From Defluviitaleaceae bacterium (lineage in GTDB: Bacteria; Bacillota; Clostridia; Lachnospirales; WQUN01), in NCBI GenBank assembly GCA_009779755.1, contig WRDO01000003.1, positions 62,001-126,000 on the forward strand: a stretch of 64,000 bases of DNA, in the 5' to 3' direction. The position numbers and the translations under genes are program-made. Below, piece after piece: positions 42,741-51,286 of the stretch; position 1 is the first letter of the stretch, and every line of letters starts with the position of its first letter. Under the pieces are notes generated by a model. It worked only from the letters and a program-made list of their open reading frames with translations, made no database searches and was not told the DNA's origin.

Positions 42741-43661
42741 GATTTCCTCCAAGCGGTTGAGCAAACCCGCGGGAATCCAACTGCGTTTCTTCGCGTAATA
42801 TTGCTCCGTGATTTTTACGAACGGCGCGGGATATAACAGCATCGCGCGTATAACAGCCTCCGACCCGACGGGAAGGGGGTTGTTTTTATTATAATGATCC
42901 AACAATGGGGAAAGCGGGAGAGCGCTGTCCCCATTTTTCGCTTGATAACGGCGGATGAAGGAGGCGAGGTCATGCAGCTGCGTATTTTTGCCCGCCGCCG
43001 TAAAATGCGTAAAGTACGCGTTCCCGTCGGAGATATGGATATATTCCTCTTTAAATGCGTTGTGCGTAATGTGTTTCCTTTCTATGGCTTGCGCATATAT
43101 ATCTGTATAAGGGGTTGCAACCAATTGTTCAAGGGATTGGTCGATTTTTTCTTCGTAAACGGGGGCATTTTTGATAAACAGGATGTCAAAGTCGGAGCGT
43201 TGCTTTTGGCGGTTGACTTGTTTTACCGCTTGCCGTACCGCTTCGCGCCCGCGGATGAATACTTCGTCGTTGGGTGGGGCGATTAGACATTCCGTTTCCA
43301 AACCTTGCGCGGCGGCGTGGAAACGTGCGATTTGCGATAAGGTATCCAATACTTCATTCGTTGAGGTTAGGTCGATGTCCCGTCCTTGGGTAATGCGGGT
43401 GGCTATATATCGGTCAACACCCAATAACGCGTAGGGCAAACCTTCCGGAGTAACGAAATGGCGATCCGTATGTATAAACCCCGCCGCGGCGACATGTTCC
43501 TTTACGGCATGGCCCAACAGGATGTTCGCGACGGGTTCGGCGGTTTTTTCCAATTTGATCAAACCCGCGGTCGTACGGCAGATAAACGAACCTTTTTCCT
43601 TTACGGTATTGCGGCTTTCGATCCCGAAACAAGCCAAAGCCGCGGTAATCAGATCATTCAT
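42729..43661 (-). CDS. CotS/YutH-like spore coat protein, degenerate kinase fold
   Basis: 310 aa. Aminoglycoside-phosphotransferase-like fold found in the CotS/CotI/YsxE/YutH coat proteins. The catalytic loop, HGDxxxxN in true kinases, reads THNAFKEEYI here, so the Asp is absent and kinase activity is doubtful, as in several coat paralogues. GGGAGGATAGGG precedes the ATG. A SigE-type promoter fits just upstream. The stop overlaps the hppA end by 12 nt with no terminator, so the two transcripts must overlap. Confidence 0.8.
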   Translation of the reverse strand: MNDLITAALACFGIESRNTVKEKGSFICRTTAGLIKLEKTAEPVANILLGHAVKEHVAAAGFIHTDRHFVTPEGLPYALLGVDRYIATRITQGRDIDLTSTNEVLDTLSQIARFHAAAQGLETECLIAPPNDEVFIRGREAVRQAVKQVNRQKQRSDFDILFIKNAPVYEEKIDQSLEQLVATPYTDIYAQAIERKHITHNAFKEEYIHISDGNAYFTHFTAAGKNTQLHDLASFIRRYQAKNGDSALPLSPLLDHYNKNNPLPVGSEAVIRAMLLYPAPFVKITEQYYAKKRSWIPAGLLNRLEEILEN

Positions 43662-43689
43662 ATCCCTATCCTCCCGTCCCCTCCTTTTT

Positions 43690-43718
43690 ACTATATGAAA
43701 AGTGGTTATTGTACATTC
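43690..43718 (-). promoter_or_regulatory. SigE-like promoter of the cotS-like gene
   Basis: On the minus strand GAATGTA (43712-43718), 14 bp, CATATAGT (43690-43697). This is close to the SigE consensus as I recall it (about KMATATT, 14 bp, CATACANT). The -10 also reads as CATA-N3-TA, the SigK form, so either mother-cell sigma factor could act. Confidence 0.55.
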
Positions 43719-43754
43719 TTAATGCTATAATAATTGTTAAGCGAGGTGGCTTGT

Positions 43755-44138
43755 ATGGGCGGCAAGGTTTACGATCTGGCGCAGCTTACCGAAAGCAACG
43801 GTATAGACCGCAGCTTGGTAAAACTTTTTTTCTTCGAAAACCGCGATTATTACAACGCGCTCACCCATTTTACGGAAAATTTCCATCGGCCCTTGGCGCA
43901 GTATACCCCGGCCTTCGTAGTGCACAGCCCGGATGACCGCGCTTTGTTCCTCGCCGATTGCCTTAAGGTACGCACCGTGCTGATGCAGTTGGGTTTAACT
44001 CTCGCTATACGCGAGCTGGACGCGATGGAGAACGCCGTACACCACGGCGATGTGAAGGAATTCGCTGACGGACAGGTAAAATTCGATGCCGCCGTGCAAA
44101 TATATATGGATGTTTTTGAAGGAGCGTTGCTTTACTGA
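43755..44138 (+). CDS. Small helical protein of unknown function
   Basis: 127 aa, not recognised. Mostly alpha-helical, no signal peptide or membrane helix, so cytosolic. ATG 43755 follows GAGGTGG; a TTG seven codons earlier overlaps that site. A TATAAT at 43725-43730 is a good -10 but its -35 is weak. It lies between the cotS-like gene (divergent) and spmA (same strand, 60 nt away), so a link to sporulation is possible but unsupported. Confidence 0.65.
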   Translation: MGGKVYDLAQLTESNGIDRSLVKLFFFENRDYYNALTHFTENFHRPLAQYTPAFVVHSPDDRALFLADCLKVRTVLMQLGLTLAIRELDAMENAVHHGDVKEFADGQVKFDAAVQIYMDVFEGALLY

Positions 44139-44168
44139 CGGTTCTTATATAAGGCATTATGGAATAAG

Positions 44169-44176
44169 CATACAAT
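44169..44176 (+). promoter_or_regulatory. SigE-type -10 element upstream of spmA
   Basis: CATACAAT is a perfect match to the SigE -10 pattern CATACANT, 22 nt before the spmA start. The expected -35 position (44148-44154, TATAAGG) is only a partial match. spmA is in the SigE regulon of Bacillus. Confidence 0.45.
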
Positions 44177-44198
44177 ACTACCGTTAACGGGGGTATGT

Positions 44199-44777
44199 AT
44201 GCTTAATTTTTTATGGGGCGGAATGATTCTGCTTGCCATCGTAGTTGCGGTGTTTACGGGCAACATGGCCGCGCTCACCAACGCCGCCATCGAAGCGGCG
44301 CGCGAAGCGGTAATGCTGTGCATCACCATGCTGGGCGTGCTGAGTATGTGGACGGGTTTGATGACCGTGGCGCAGAAAGCGGGATTGATTTCGGCATTGT
44401 CGCGGAGATCGAAGCCGATATTGCGCTATCTTTTTCCCGCGCTTGGGCGTAATCATCCCGCGCATGAGCCGATCGCCACAAATTTTATCGCGAATATATT
44501 GGGCTTGGGATGGGCGGCGACCCCCAGCGGGCTCAAAGCCATGGAAATCTTGCAAAAGGATAACCCCGAACCCCATACGGCCACACCCACCATGCGTATG
44601 TTTATGGTGATCAACATGTCCAGCTTGCAATTGGTAACCATCAGCGTCGTCGCGTATCGGGCGCAATACGGCTCCGCCAACCCTTCGGAAATTATCGGCC
44701 CGGGGTTGATCATCACAATCGTTACGACGATATTCGCCGTGGCGTTTTGCAAGATATTGGAAGGTTTCGGTAAATAG
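44199..44777 (+). CDS. spmA: Spore maturation protein A
   Basis: 192 aa, nucleoside-transporter-gate-like membrane protein with about five helices (MLNFLWGGMILLAIVVAVFTG at the start; EPIATNFIANILGLGWAATP is the family signature). With SpmB it is needed for full dehydration of the spore core in Bacillus and Clostridium. GGGGGTATGT precedes the ATG. The usual neighbour spmB is not next; an inverted cvpA-like gene lies between. The gene stops 2 nt before the end of that converging gene. Confidence 0.93.
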   Translation: MLNFLWGGMILLAIVVAVFTGNMAALTNAAIEAAREAVMLCITMLGVLSMWTGLMTVAQKAGLISALSRRSKPILRYLFPALGRNHPAHEPIATNFIANILGLGWAATPSGLKAMEILQKDNPEPHTATPTMRMFMVINMSSLQLVTISVVAYRAQYGSANPSEIIGPGLIITIVTTIFAVAFCKILEGFGK

Positions 44778-44778
44778 G

Positions 44779-45435
44779 TTACATAAATCTGCCGAACACA
44801 CGGAGTACATAGGTATTTTCAAACCACTCGGAATTGATGACCCCGACGAAGCGGAGGGCATATACGATAAGCCATATGATGACCGCGCCGTGCAGGATAC
44901 CGCCCGCCAGCCCGCCCATCTTGTTTACCGTATTAAGTATCGGGAGTTTGGCGATAACGTCCAGCAGCATCGCCGCAAGGCGCAGCACGGCCATGATCAA
45001 AACAAACGCGATGATAAAGGTTATGATACGCGCAACGGTGGATGTCAGCGCGGTGGTCAGCGCGCGGGTAATGCTTTGCCCCGCCCGGTCCACGCCGCCG
45101 GAAACGTTTTGTGAAATTTGGCGTGCTTGGTTCTCGCCGAAGCCGATCAATTGCAACGCATCGAAAACCATCGTATCGGTGACGCTACCGGTGCCGTCCA
45201 TCGTTTGCGGAACGCGTTCGCCAACGCGGTTATCCACCCAACCGCCGATTGACGGTTCGATGATCGCTTCCATTCTTGGCGAAAACATACCCACGGAAAA
45301 ATACGCGCCTGCCAATGCGACGAAAAAAATCACCGCGCTTGCCACAGCCATCACCAAGCCCTTCCGCAAACCCCGCATGGCGAAGAAGGCGATGATAACG
45401 ATAATCAAAACGTCAACGATCAAATAAGGTGTCAT
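44779..45435 (-). CDS. CvpA family membrane protein
   Basis: 218 aa. CvpA-type protein with four membrane helices: about residues 5-22, 25-47, 118-142 and 165-190 (IVDVLIIVIIAFFAMRGLRKG at the start). In Proteobacteria CvpA affects colicin V production and envelope homeostasis; in Firmicutes relatives are uncharacterised. ATG 45435 follows ACGGAGG; an upstream extension of six codons is possible but unneeded. It sits in reverse orientation between spmA and spmB. Confidence 0.85.
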   Translation of the reverse strand: MTPYLIVDVLIIVIIAFFAMRGLRKGLVMAVASAVIFFVALAGAYFSVGMFSPRMEAIIEPSIGGWVDNRVGERVPQTMDGTGSVTDTMVFDALQLIGFGENQARQISQNVSGGVDRAGQSITRALTTALTSTVARIITFIIAFVLIMAVLRLAAMLLDVIAKLPILNTVNKMGGLAGGILHGAVIIWLIVYALRFVGVINSEWFENTYVLRVFGRFM

Positions 45436-45543
45436 GTTTATCCTCCGTTTCACAACGGTATTCTATAATTATTTTTATGGTATGTCTCCCCCTTCTCCCG
45501 AATAAATTGGTATAAACACATATCGGGTGATTTTATCAGCTGG

Positions 45544-46068
45544 ATGATTTTCCTTTCCAACATGATCGTTCCGTTAACCTTCGCGGGGATACTTTTGTAT
45601 GCCATCAGCAAAAAAATGCCCGTGTACGACCATTTTGTCATCGGCGCGAAGGACGGGTTCTCCACGGTGTTGCAAATCGCACCGACGATCATCGGATTGA
45701 TGGTGGCGGTGGGAATGCTTCGCGCGTCGGGCGCGTTGGATTTATTAAGCATGGCGATAAAACCCGTAGCGGAGCCCTTGGGTTACCCGAGCGAAGCCGT
45801 ACCGCTTACGTTGATGCGGCTGGTGTCCTCCTCGGCGGCGACGGGTTTGCTGTTGGACCTCTTTGAGAGTTACGGGCCGGATTCGCATCTGGGGCGTTTT
45901 ATCTCGATTATGATGAGCTGCACGGAGACGGTTTTTTATACGATGAGCATTTATTTTATGTACATAAAGGTAACAAAAACGCGCCATACGTTGACGGGCG
46001 CGTTGTTGGCCAATTTCGTGGGGATCATAACTTCGTTGTGGCTGACGAATTACTTGTACAGATCGTAA
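45544..46068 (+). CDS. spmB: Spore maturation protein B
   Basis: 174 aa, the second half of the SpmA/SpmB membrane pair (VYDHFVIGAKDGFSTVLQIAP and LGYPSEAVPLTLMRLVSSSAA are family features). ATG 45544 gives the expected start; its ribosome binding site is weak (GGGTGA, 14 nt away). No clear promoter is seen in the 108 nt shared with the divergent cvpA gene. The last 19 nt overlap the converging AI-2E-family gene. Confidence 0.92.
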   Translation: MIFLSNMIVPLTFAGILLYAISKKMPVYDHFVIGAKDGFSTVLQIAPTIIGLMVAVGMLRASGALDLLSMAIKPVAEPLGYPSEAVPLTLMRLVSSSAATGLLLDLFESYGPDSHLGRFISIMMSCTETVFYTMSIYFMYIKVTKTRHTLTGALLANFVGIITSLWLTNYLYRS

Positions 46069-47294
46069 TCGCTCGGGTTAAAGTAATCCGGCGTCTGTAA
46101 TGATTCGGCTTCGTTGCGCGTTCGGGCTTGCGCTTCCTTTTTCCTTTCGCGGTAATCCATCACGCCGTCCAGGATATCCTTTAATACCGCTACGATGGGT
46201 ATGGCCATGAGCATCCCGAGGATACCCGCGTACGCGCCGCCGATGGTTACGCTGATGATGATTAACAGCGGGCTGAGCGTAAACGCGCCGCCCATGAGTT
46301 TCGGTTGGATGAAGTTGCCGTCCATTTGCTGGATAAAGAACATGATGGGCAATAGAATCAACGCGATGCCCAAGCCTTGGGTGAAGGCGACGACCACAAG
46401 CGCCACCGCCGTTCCCACGATGGAGCCGAAGTAAGGGATGTAATTGAAGATACCGAGCATAAGCCCCAACACGAGAAAATACGGCGAACCCGCGATGGCC
46501 AGTACGATCGTCATGAGCGTACCCAAGATGACGCCGTCAATCGTTTGGGTAAAGATGTACATGCGGAAGTTGAAGTTGAGCTTGCCCGCGTATTTCATGA
46601 CAAAGGCGTTTGTCTTTTCCGAGGAGAACGACTTAACCAAACGGCGTACGAAGCCCAAAATCGCATCACGCTGGACGAGCAGGAATATCGACGAAACGAT
46701 CGTCAATATCCCGTGGAACATGGTGGAAAACAACGAACTGAATATATTGCCGATAACGGTCGCGATAACGGCTACGTTTTCGCCGTCGAAGTTTTCGACA
46801 AAGGATGTGAATATACCTGTCAAAGCGGGCATGAGTTCATCCGGGTCTATATATATATCGCCGAAGAAATCGGGGAAATCCCAATTGTTTATGCTGTTGA
46901 TAAGCGTAAACAACCTTTGTTGATAGGTTTCAAATTCGTTGATAAACAATACGATACTGTTATAAATAGTGGGGATAATCAGGTTTAACGTAAGCGCAGT
47001 TAATCCCAATATCAAGATAAACAAGATAAGCACGGCAAAACCGCGGCTGCGTTTGGTAAGAAAGGGTTTGTTTATTTTTATCAATAAGTTTTGGATGAAA
47101 CTGCACGGCATGTTTAATATATACGCTACCAGCAAACCGTACATAAACGGTGTGATAATCCCCCAAAAACGCATGAGCCCCGCCGCGAATATCCCCCACG
47201 AACCGATCAAATGCCACGCGACGATCACGGCTAACGCCAATATAAAATACGGTATCATCGCGGTCATCATACGCGACTTTAAGAACTTACCCAT
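46050..47294 (-). CDS. AI-2E (PerM) family membrane transporter
   Basis: 414 aa with about eight membrane helices and a soluble middle region. The C-terminal GIFNYIPYFGSIVGT and QQMDGNFIQPKLMG are the family's conserved segments. Members are linked to autoinducer-2 export or Na+/H+ antiport; which applies here is unknown. GGGGGATT precedes the ATG. smpB lies 12 nt upstream on the same strand and is probably co-transcribed. Confidence 0.88.
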   Translation of the reverse strand: MGKFLKSRMMTAMIPYFILALAVIVAWHLIGSWGIFAAGLMRFWGIITPFMYGLLVAYILNMPCSFIQNLLIKINKPFLTKRSRGFAVLILFILILGLTALTLNLIIPTIYNSIVLFINEFETYQQRLFTLINSINNWDFPDFFGDIYIDPDELMPALTGIFTSFVENFDGENVAVIATVIGNIFSSLFSTMFHGILTIVSSIFLLVQRDAILGFVRRLVKSFSSEKTNAFVMKYAGKLNFNFRMYIFTQTIDGVILGTLMTIVLAIAGSPYFLVLGLMLGIFNYIPYFGSIVGTAVALVVVAFTQGLGIALILLPIMFFIQQMDGNFIQPKLMGGAFTLSPLLIIISVTIGGAYAGILGMLMAIPIVAVLKDILDGVMDYRERKKEAQARTRNEAESLQTPDYFNPSDYDLYK

Positions 47295-47306
47295 GTCGCA
47301 ATCCCC

Positions 47307-47789
47307 CTATTCCCGATTCCTGTCCTTCATTGCCTGACGCGCGTCGCGTTCCTGGTCCCTCTTCGCGGCCGCGTCGCGTTTGTCGTACAGCTTCTTCCCT
47401 TTTGCGATGGCGATATCCAGCTTCACGTAACAGCGTGAAAAATATATCTTTAAGGGTACGATCGTGTACCCCTCGCGGGTAATGGCGGCGTTCAGGCGGT
47501 TGATTTCATGGCGGTTGAGCAATAAACGGCGCTTGCGCACCGGGTCCGTGTTGAAGATATTGCCGTGCGAATACGGGCCGATGTGCATCCCCTCGATGTA
47601 GGCGGAGCCGCCTTCGATGCGGACGAAACTTTCCTTTAGGTTGCAGCGCCCCGCGCGGAGTGACTTGACCTCCGTCCCTACCAAGGATATACCCGCTTGA
47701 AATTCTTCCTCTATGAAAAAATCGTGGTAAGCCTTACGATTCTGCGCGATCAGTTTATCGGGTTTGGGTGTGGGCAACGGTTTACACAT
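47307..47789 (-). CDS. smpB: SsrA-binding protein SmpB
   Basis: 160 aa. Binds tmRNA and brings it to stalled ribosomes for trans-translation. The oligonucleotide-binding barrel (FQAGISLVGTEVKSLRAG, EGMHIGPYSHGN, RKRRLLLNRHEI) and the basic C-terminal tail (GKKLYDKRDAAAKRDQERD) are intact. The ATG at 47789 directly touches a GGAAGG; a TTG four codons later has that site 12 nt upstream, so the exact start is uncertain. The ssrA RNA gene is not in this window. Confidence 0.95.
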   Translation of the reverse strand: MCKPLPTPKPDKLIAQNRKAYHDFFIEEEFQAGISLVGTEVKSLRAGRCNLKESFVRIEGGSAYIEGMHIGPYSHGNIFNTDPVRKRRLLLNRHEINRLNAAITREGYTIVPLKIYFSRCYVKLDIAIAKGKKLYDKRDAAAKRDQERDARQAMKDRNRE

Positions 47790-47855
47790 CCTTCCGTATA
47801 AGGTAAATTGTGTTGGGGATTATACCTTATACATATGTACGTAGGGAAGCGGGTG

Positions 47856-48842
47856 ATGGTTATGTTGCAATTCCTAAGCAACCGACGTCAAAAACGGCTG
47901 CACGAACGCGCACTTAACTTCAGCCGCTCGCCGCAGGATAAGATGAAAAACCGCTACCGCTTCTTTCAAATCGGGTTCTTTGTGCTGTTGCTGGGTTACG
48001 GGCTGATGGCGTGGGCGCATTACGATTACTGGATATTCCGCACGCTTATCGCGGGTAACTATATCTTTACCGATGACTTGGACGAATTATACGATTTGCA
48101 TTTGCGGGAGGAAAACCGCAGGAGCTTCCACAGGGATTTCGACCGCGTGATGATTTCGGTATTTACCGAAGCCATACGTGAAGTCAACCATGATCGCTAC
48201 ACCTACCTGTATTCACCCCAAGCGCACGTTGCCCAGCGCGAACGGGAGGAAACCGTAGGCCGCCAAGCCACGGTGACCGCGCTCACCGATAATACGGTCT
48301 ACCTGTGGGTGCCGAACATTTCCCGCTGGTCGCGCGACTATGTGGTGAGCAACGTCGATACCCTTTCCCAATACCCGAATCTGATCTTGGATTTGCGTTA
48401 CAACCCCGGGGGAATGCTTTCCGACTTCCGCCGTATCGCCAACCTGTTTGTGCCGCGCGGCGCCGTTTTGGGCCATGAGGAAACGCGGCTGCCCCTGTTC
48501 TCCCGCACGCATACCTCACGCGGGCAACCCTCGCTTGATTTTGACCGCATCATGATCCTGCAAAACGGACGTACCGCCAGCGCGGCGGAGAGCTTGATAC
48601 AAGCGCTCACCTACCATTTGGATAACGTGGTGACCATCGGGACGGATACGTTCGGTAAAGGCATTGGGCAAGTGACGATACCCCTGACGGGCGGATATGC
48701 GGTACGGGCATCGGTTTTGTTGGTGACGGGGCCGGACGGGGAAACCATTCACCGTACCGGCATGGCACCTATGGTACCCGGCGACGAATACGGGGACTGG
48801 GTGCAACAAGCCTTGGATTTGCTTGAAAATCAACGGGATTGA
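47856..48842 (+). CDS. S41-family (tail-specific) protease without PDZ domain, membrane anchored
   Basis: About 328 aa. A basic N-terminus, one membrane helix at about residues 40-62, then an outer domain with the S41 core: LILDLRYNPGG, the nucleophile Ser in NGRTASAAES and the general-base Lys in FGKGIG. The PDZ domain that normally sits before this core in CtpA-type enzymes is missing. Start is uncertain among ATGs at 47835, 47856 and 47862; 47856 has AGGGA 7 nt upstream. The HtrA-like gene follows closely. A role in envelope protein turnover is inferred. Confidence 0.78.
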   Translation: MVMLQFLSNRRQKRLHERALNFSRSPQDKMKNRYRFFQIGFFVLLLGYGLMAWAHYDYWIFRTLIAGNYIFTDDLDELYDLHLREENRRSFHRDFDRVMISVFTEAIREVNHDRYTYLYSPQAHVAQREREETVGRQATVTALTDNTVYLWVPNISRWSRDYVVSNVDTLSQYPNLILDLRYNPGGMLSDFRRIANLFVPRGAVLGHEETRLPLFSRTHTSRGQPSLDFDRIMILQNGRTASAAESLIQALTYHLDNVVTIGTDTFGKGIGQVTIPLTGGYAVRASVLLVTGPDGETIHRTGMAPMVPGDEYGDWVQQALDLLENQRD

Positions 48843-48850
48843 CATATAAT
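48823..48850 (+). promoter_or_regulatory. Possible promoter of the HtrA-like gene
   Basis: TTGAAA (48823-48828), 16 bp, TATAAT (48845-48850), starting in the last codons of the S41 gene. The leader of about 32 nt carries AAGGGA before ATG 48889. Confidence 0.5.
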
Positions 48851-48888
48851 ATAACGGGAAGCAACGTATAACGAAGGGATTGTTTACC

Positions 48889-50265
48889 ATGCACGACGAT
48901 CCGAACAAAAAAACCGATATTTTCGATTTCACCGAAATAGAAAAAATCCAGGCGGAAATCGCCCGCGACTTGGAGTTGGCGGATTCGATCCAATTACCGA
49001 CGGCGCCCCTTCCGCAAACGGTTTGGCGGGTACCCGCTCCGCCCATACCCCATACCCCACCCCGCCAACGAAATAAAATCCCATGGATCAAACGCTTCGT
49101 CACCGTATGTATTATATGCACATTGGGGACGGCTACTTTTGGTTTTGCCTTCGGCGCGGCTTATGTATGGATGACGCAACGTTCGCAAGGGAGCATCCGG
49201 CAACCCGCTTCCGTTGAACCCTCCGACAGCCCGATTACGACCGCACGTTATGCCTTTGACATCGTCCCCGAAGGTACGGTTGCCACGCTGGCTGACATGA
49301 TCGATTTGGTTTCTCCTTCGGTGGTAAGCGTCACGACTTTTACCGACCCGGAAACGTTCCGCGGCGGTTCTCCCCTTCCGTCCCGCCGCAACGGCACGGG
49401 CGTTATCTTCGGTGAGGACGACGAACGTATCCTCATCGTTACGATCCATAACGTGGTGAGGCGCGGCGACCGCGTGTTCGTACGTTTTTCCTGCGGCACC
49501 AGCGTACTTGCCCACCCGTTCGCCCACGACATTGACATAAATATCGCCGTGATTGCCGTTAAAAAGACCGATTTGGCGGAACAAGGCATAGAAACCGTCG
49601 TACTCGCTTCCTTCGGCGATTCTTCGCTTATGCGTATGGGCGAAACTGTCGTCGCGCTCGGCAACGCGCGGGGCGAAGGGATATCCGTCACCCGCGGTAT
49701 CATCAGTACCGAGGAACAGTTTGTACAGATCCCCGGCAGTGGCGGTCGTACACTGGACGTATACCTCATACAGACCGACGCGTCGATCAATTACGGCGAC
49801 AGCGGCGGACCGCTCCTAAATGCGCGGGGTGAAGTCATCGGCATCATCGATGCTTCCCTCACCTTCGTGGACCCAAACGCGTCAGTGGAAGGCATTGGGC
49901 ACAGCATTTCCGCCAACACCGTACGGCCGCTTTTGTATCAGCTCATCAACCGCTTGCGCCCGGCCATCGGCATCGAGGGTAGGAGCTTATCGGACTTTCC
50001 CGAGCGAGCCGTCGAATTAGGTATCCCCGATATAGGCGTACATGTGGAGCGCGTGATGTCGGGCGGCGCGGCTGATCAAGCGGGGATACGGGCATACGAT
50101 GTTATCACCGCCTTTAACGGGGAACCCGTACTGGATTTCGATTCATTGAGGGCGGAAATCACACGGCTGCGCCCCGGCGACGTCGTGGAAGTGCGTGTAC
50201 TGCGCGACGGTGCGGTCGTGGAACTGGAACTGACGTTGCAAGCGATGGTGTTTGATACGTTCTGA
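48889..50265 (+). CDS. HtrA/DegP-like (S1C) protein with altered catalytic triad
   Basis: 458 aa. A cytoplasmic N-terminus, one membrane helix at about 72-94, a trypsin-like domain at about 130-350 and one PDZ domain at about 365-455. The nucleophile is present (GDSGG, S305). The usual TNNHVV reads TIHNVV (H187, N188), so the His is shifted by one, and the usual TDLAV reads INIAV, with Asn218 in the Asp position and D216 two before it. Activity is therefore doubtful without a structure. Probably envelope quality control or a scaffold. Terminator follows. Confidence 0.85.
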   Translation: MHDDPNKKTDIFDFTEIEKIQAEIARDLELADSIQLPTAPLPQTVWRVPAPPIPHTPPRQRNKIPWIKRFVTVCIICTLGTATFGFAFGAAYVWMTQRSQGSIRQPASVEPSDSPITTARYAFDIVPEGTVATLADMIDLVSPSVVSVTTFTDPETFRGGSPLPSRRNGTGVIFGEDDERILIVTIHNVVRRGDRVFVRFSCGTSVLAHPFAHDIDINIAVIAVKKTDLAEQGIETVVLASFGDSSLMRMGETVVALGNARGEGISVTRGIISTEEQFVQIPGSGGRTLDVYLIQTDASINYGDSGGPLLNARGEVIGIIDASLTFVDPNASVEGIGHSISANTVRPLLYQLINRLRPAIGIEGRSLSDFPERAVELGIPDIGVHVERVMSGGAADQAGIRAYDVITAFNGEPVLDFDSLRAEITRLRPGDVVEVRVLRDGAVVELELTLQAMVFDTF

Positions 50266-50299
50266 CGGGCGGGGTTTCCGTAATAGTTCCCGAACGACG

Positions 50300-50327
50300 G
50301 CGGAAAGGTTGCTTTCCGCTTTTTTTG
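50300..50327 (+). terminator. Intrinsic terminator after the HtrA-like gene
   Basis: GCGGAAAG (50300-50307) pairs with CTTTCCGC (50312-50319), loop GTTG, followed by seven or eight T residues. Confidence 0.9.
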
Positions 50328-50385
50328 TTGCGGCACCACATATTATTTGCCATACGGTGCAAGATAAGTGTAAGGAGTGATTGAT

Positions 50386-51132
50386 ATGAAGAAATCGGTA
50401 TTCGCTTTATTATCCTTGTGCGCCGCTTTGTCATTCGGTACGGTTGCCTACGCCGGTGAGGGGTGGGGCCTTAACTTCGGGACGGAGGGCGAACAGCCGC
50501 GCGGCAATAAAAGCGCGGAGTATTTGTCGCAGTTCGGCGCGTTTTACGTAGGGACGGGGGAAGAGAAGGTTATCTATCTGACGTTTGACGCGGGGTATGA
50601 AAACGACCTGACGGCGGGGGTATTGGATACGCTTAAGGAGCATAAAGTACCCGCGGCTTTTTTTTTGGTGGGGACGTATATACGTGACAACCCGGAGTTG
50701 ATCAAACGCATGGTGGAGGAAGGGCATACCGTAGCCAACCATTCGATGTACCACCCCGACATGACGAAATTGGGAAAGGAAGCCTTCCGTAAGGAATTGG
50801 CGCAGGTGGAGGATATCTACCGTAACGTTACGGGGTTGGAAATCCCCCGTTTTTACCGACCGCCGCGCGGTATATACAATGAGGCGTCCTTGAAGATGAC
50901 AAATGAGTTGGGATACACCACGGTATTCTGGAGCCTGGCGTACCGCGATTGGGAAAACGATAACCAACCCTCACGGGCGCAGGCATTCGAAAAGCTGATA
51001 CCCCGCATCCATCCGGGCGCGATTATCCTGCTCCACAATACCTCGAAAACGAACGCCGTTATTTTGGACGAACTGTTGACGAAATATAAAGATATGGGTT
51101 ATCGCTTCGCGGGGTTGGAAGAATTAATTTAA
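50386..51132 (+). CDS. pdaA: Polysaccharide deacetylase, PdaA-like (muramic delta-lactam synthesis)
   Basis: 248 aa. Exported (signal peptide ending near AYA-GEG) NodB-domain enzyme that removes the acetyl group from muramic acid and closes the delta-lactam ring in spore cortex, after CwlD has removed the peptide. Motif 1 TFDAGYEND, motif 2 HSMYHPDM and motif 3 RPPRGIYNE have the PdaA form. AAGGAGTGAT precedes ATG 50386. cwlD is present at 18118, so both enzymes of the pathway are in this window. Confidence 0.9.
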   Translation: MKKSVFALLSLCAALSFGTVAYAGEGWGLNFGTEGEQPRGNKSAEYLSQFGAFYVGTGEEKVIYLTFDAGYENDLTAGVLDTLKEHKVPAAFFLVGTYIRDNPELIKRMVEEGHTVANHSMYHPDMTKLGKEAFRKELAQVEDIYRNVTGLEIPRFYRPPRGIYNEASLKMTNELGYTTVFWSLAYRDWENDNQPSRAQAFEKLIPRIHPGAIILLHNTSKTNAVILDELLTKYKDMGYRFAGLEELI

Positions 51133-51207
51133 GTAATATCCGTGGACGCATCGGCAAATAAACGGAATTTCCACGATTCTGACGCGTAAATATGCATCTT
51201 TTTACAA

Positions 51208-51236
51208 TTGACATATATCCGTAACACAATTAACAT
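51208..51236 (+). promoter_or_regulatory. Promoter of the 5'-nucleotidase gene
   Basis: TTGACA (51208-51213), 17 bp, TAACAT (51231-51236). The leader of about 45 nt has a small TGGGC/GCCCA hairpin before AAAAGGAG. Confidence 0.65.
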
Positions 51237-51286
51237 GTCCTTGTAACATATCTTTTGGGCAAAGCCCATAAAAAGGAGCATGTTAA

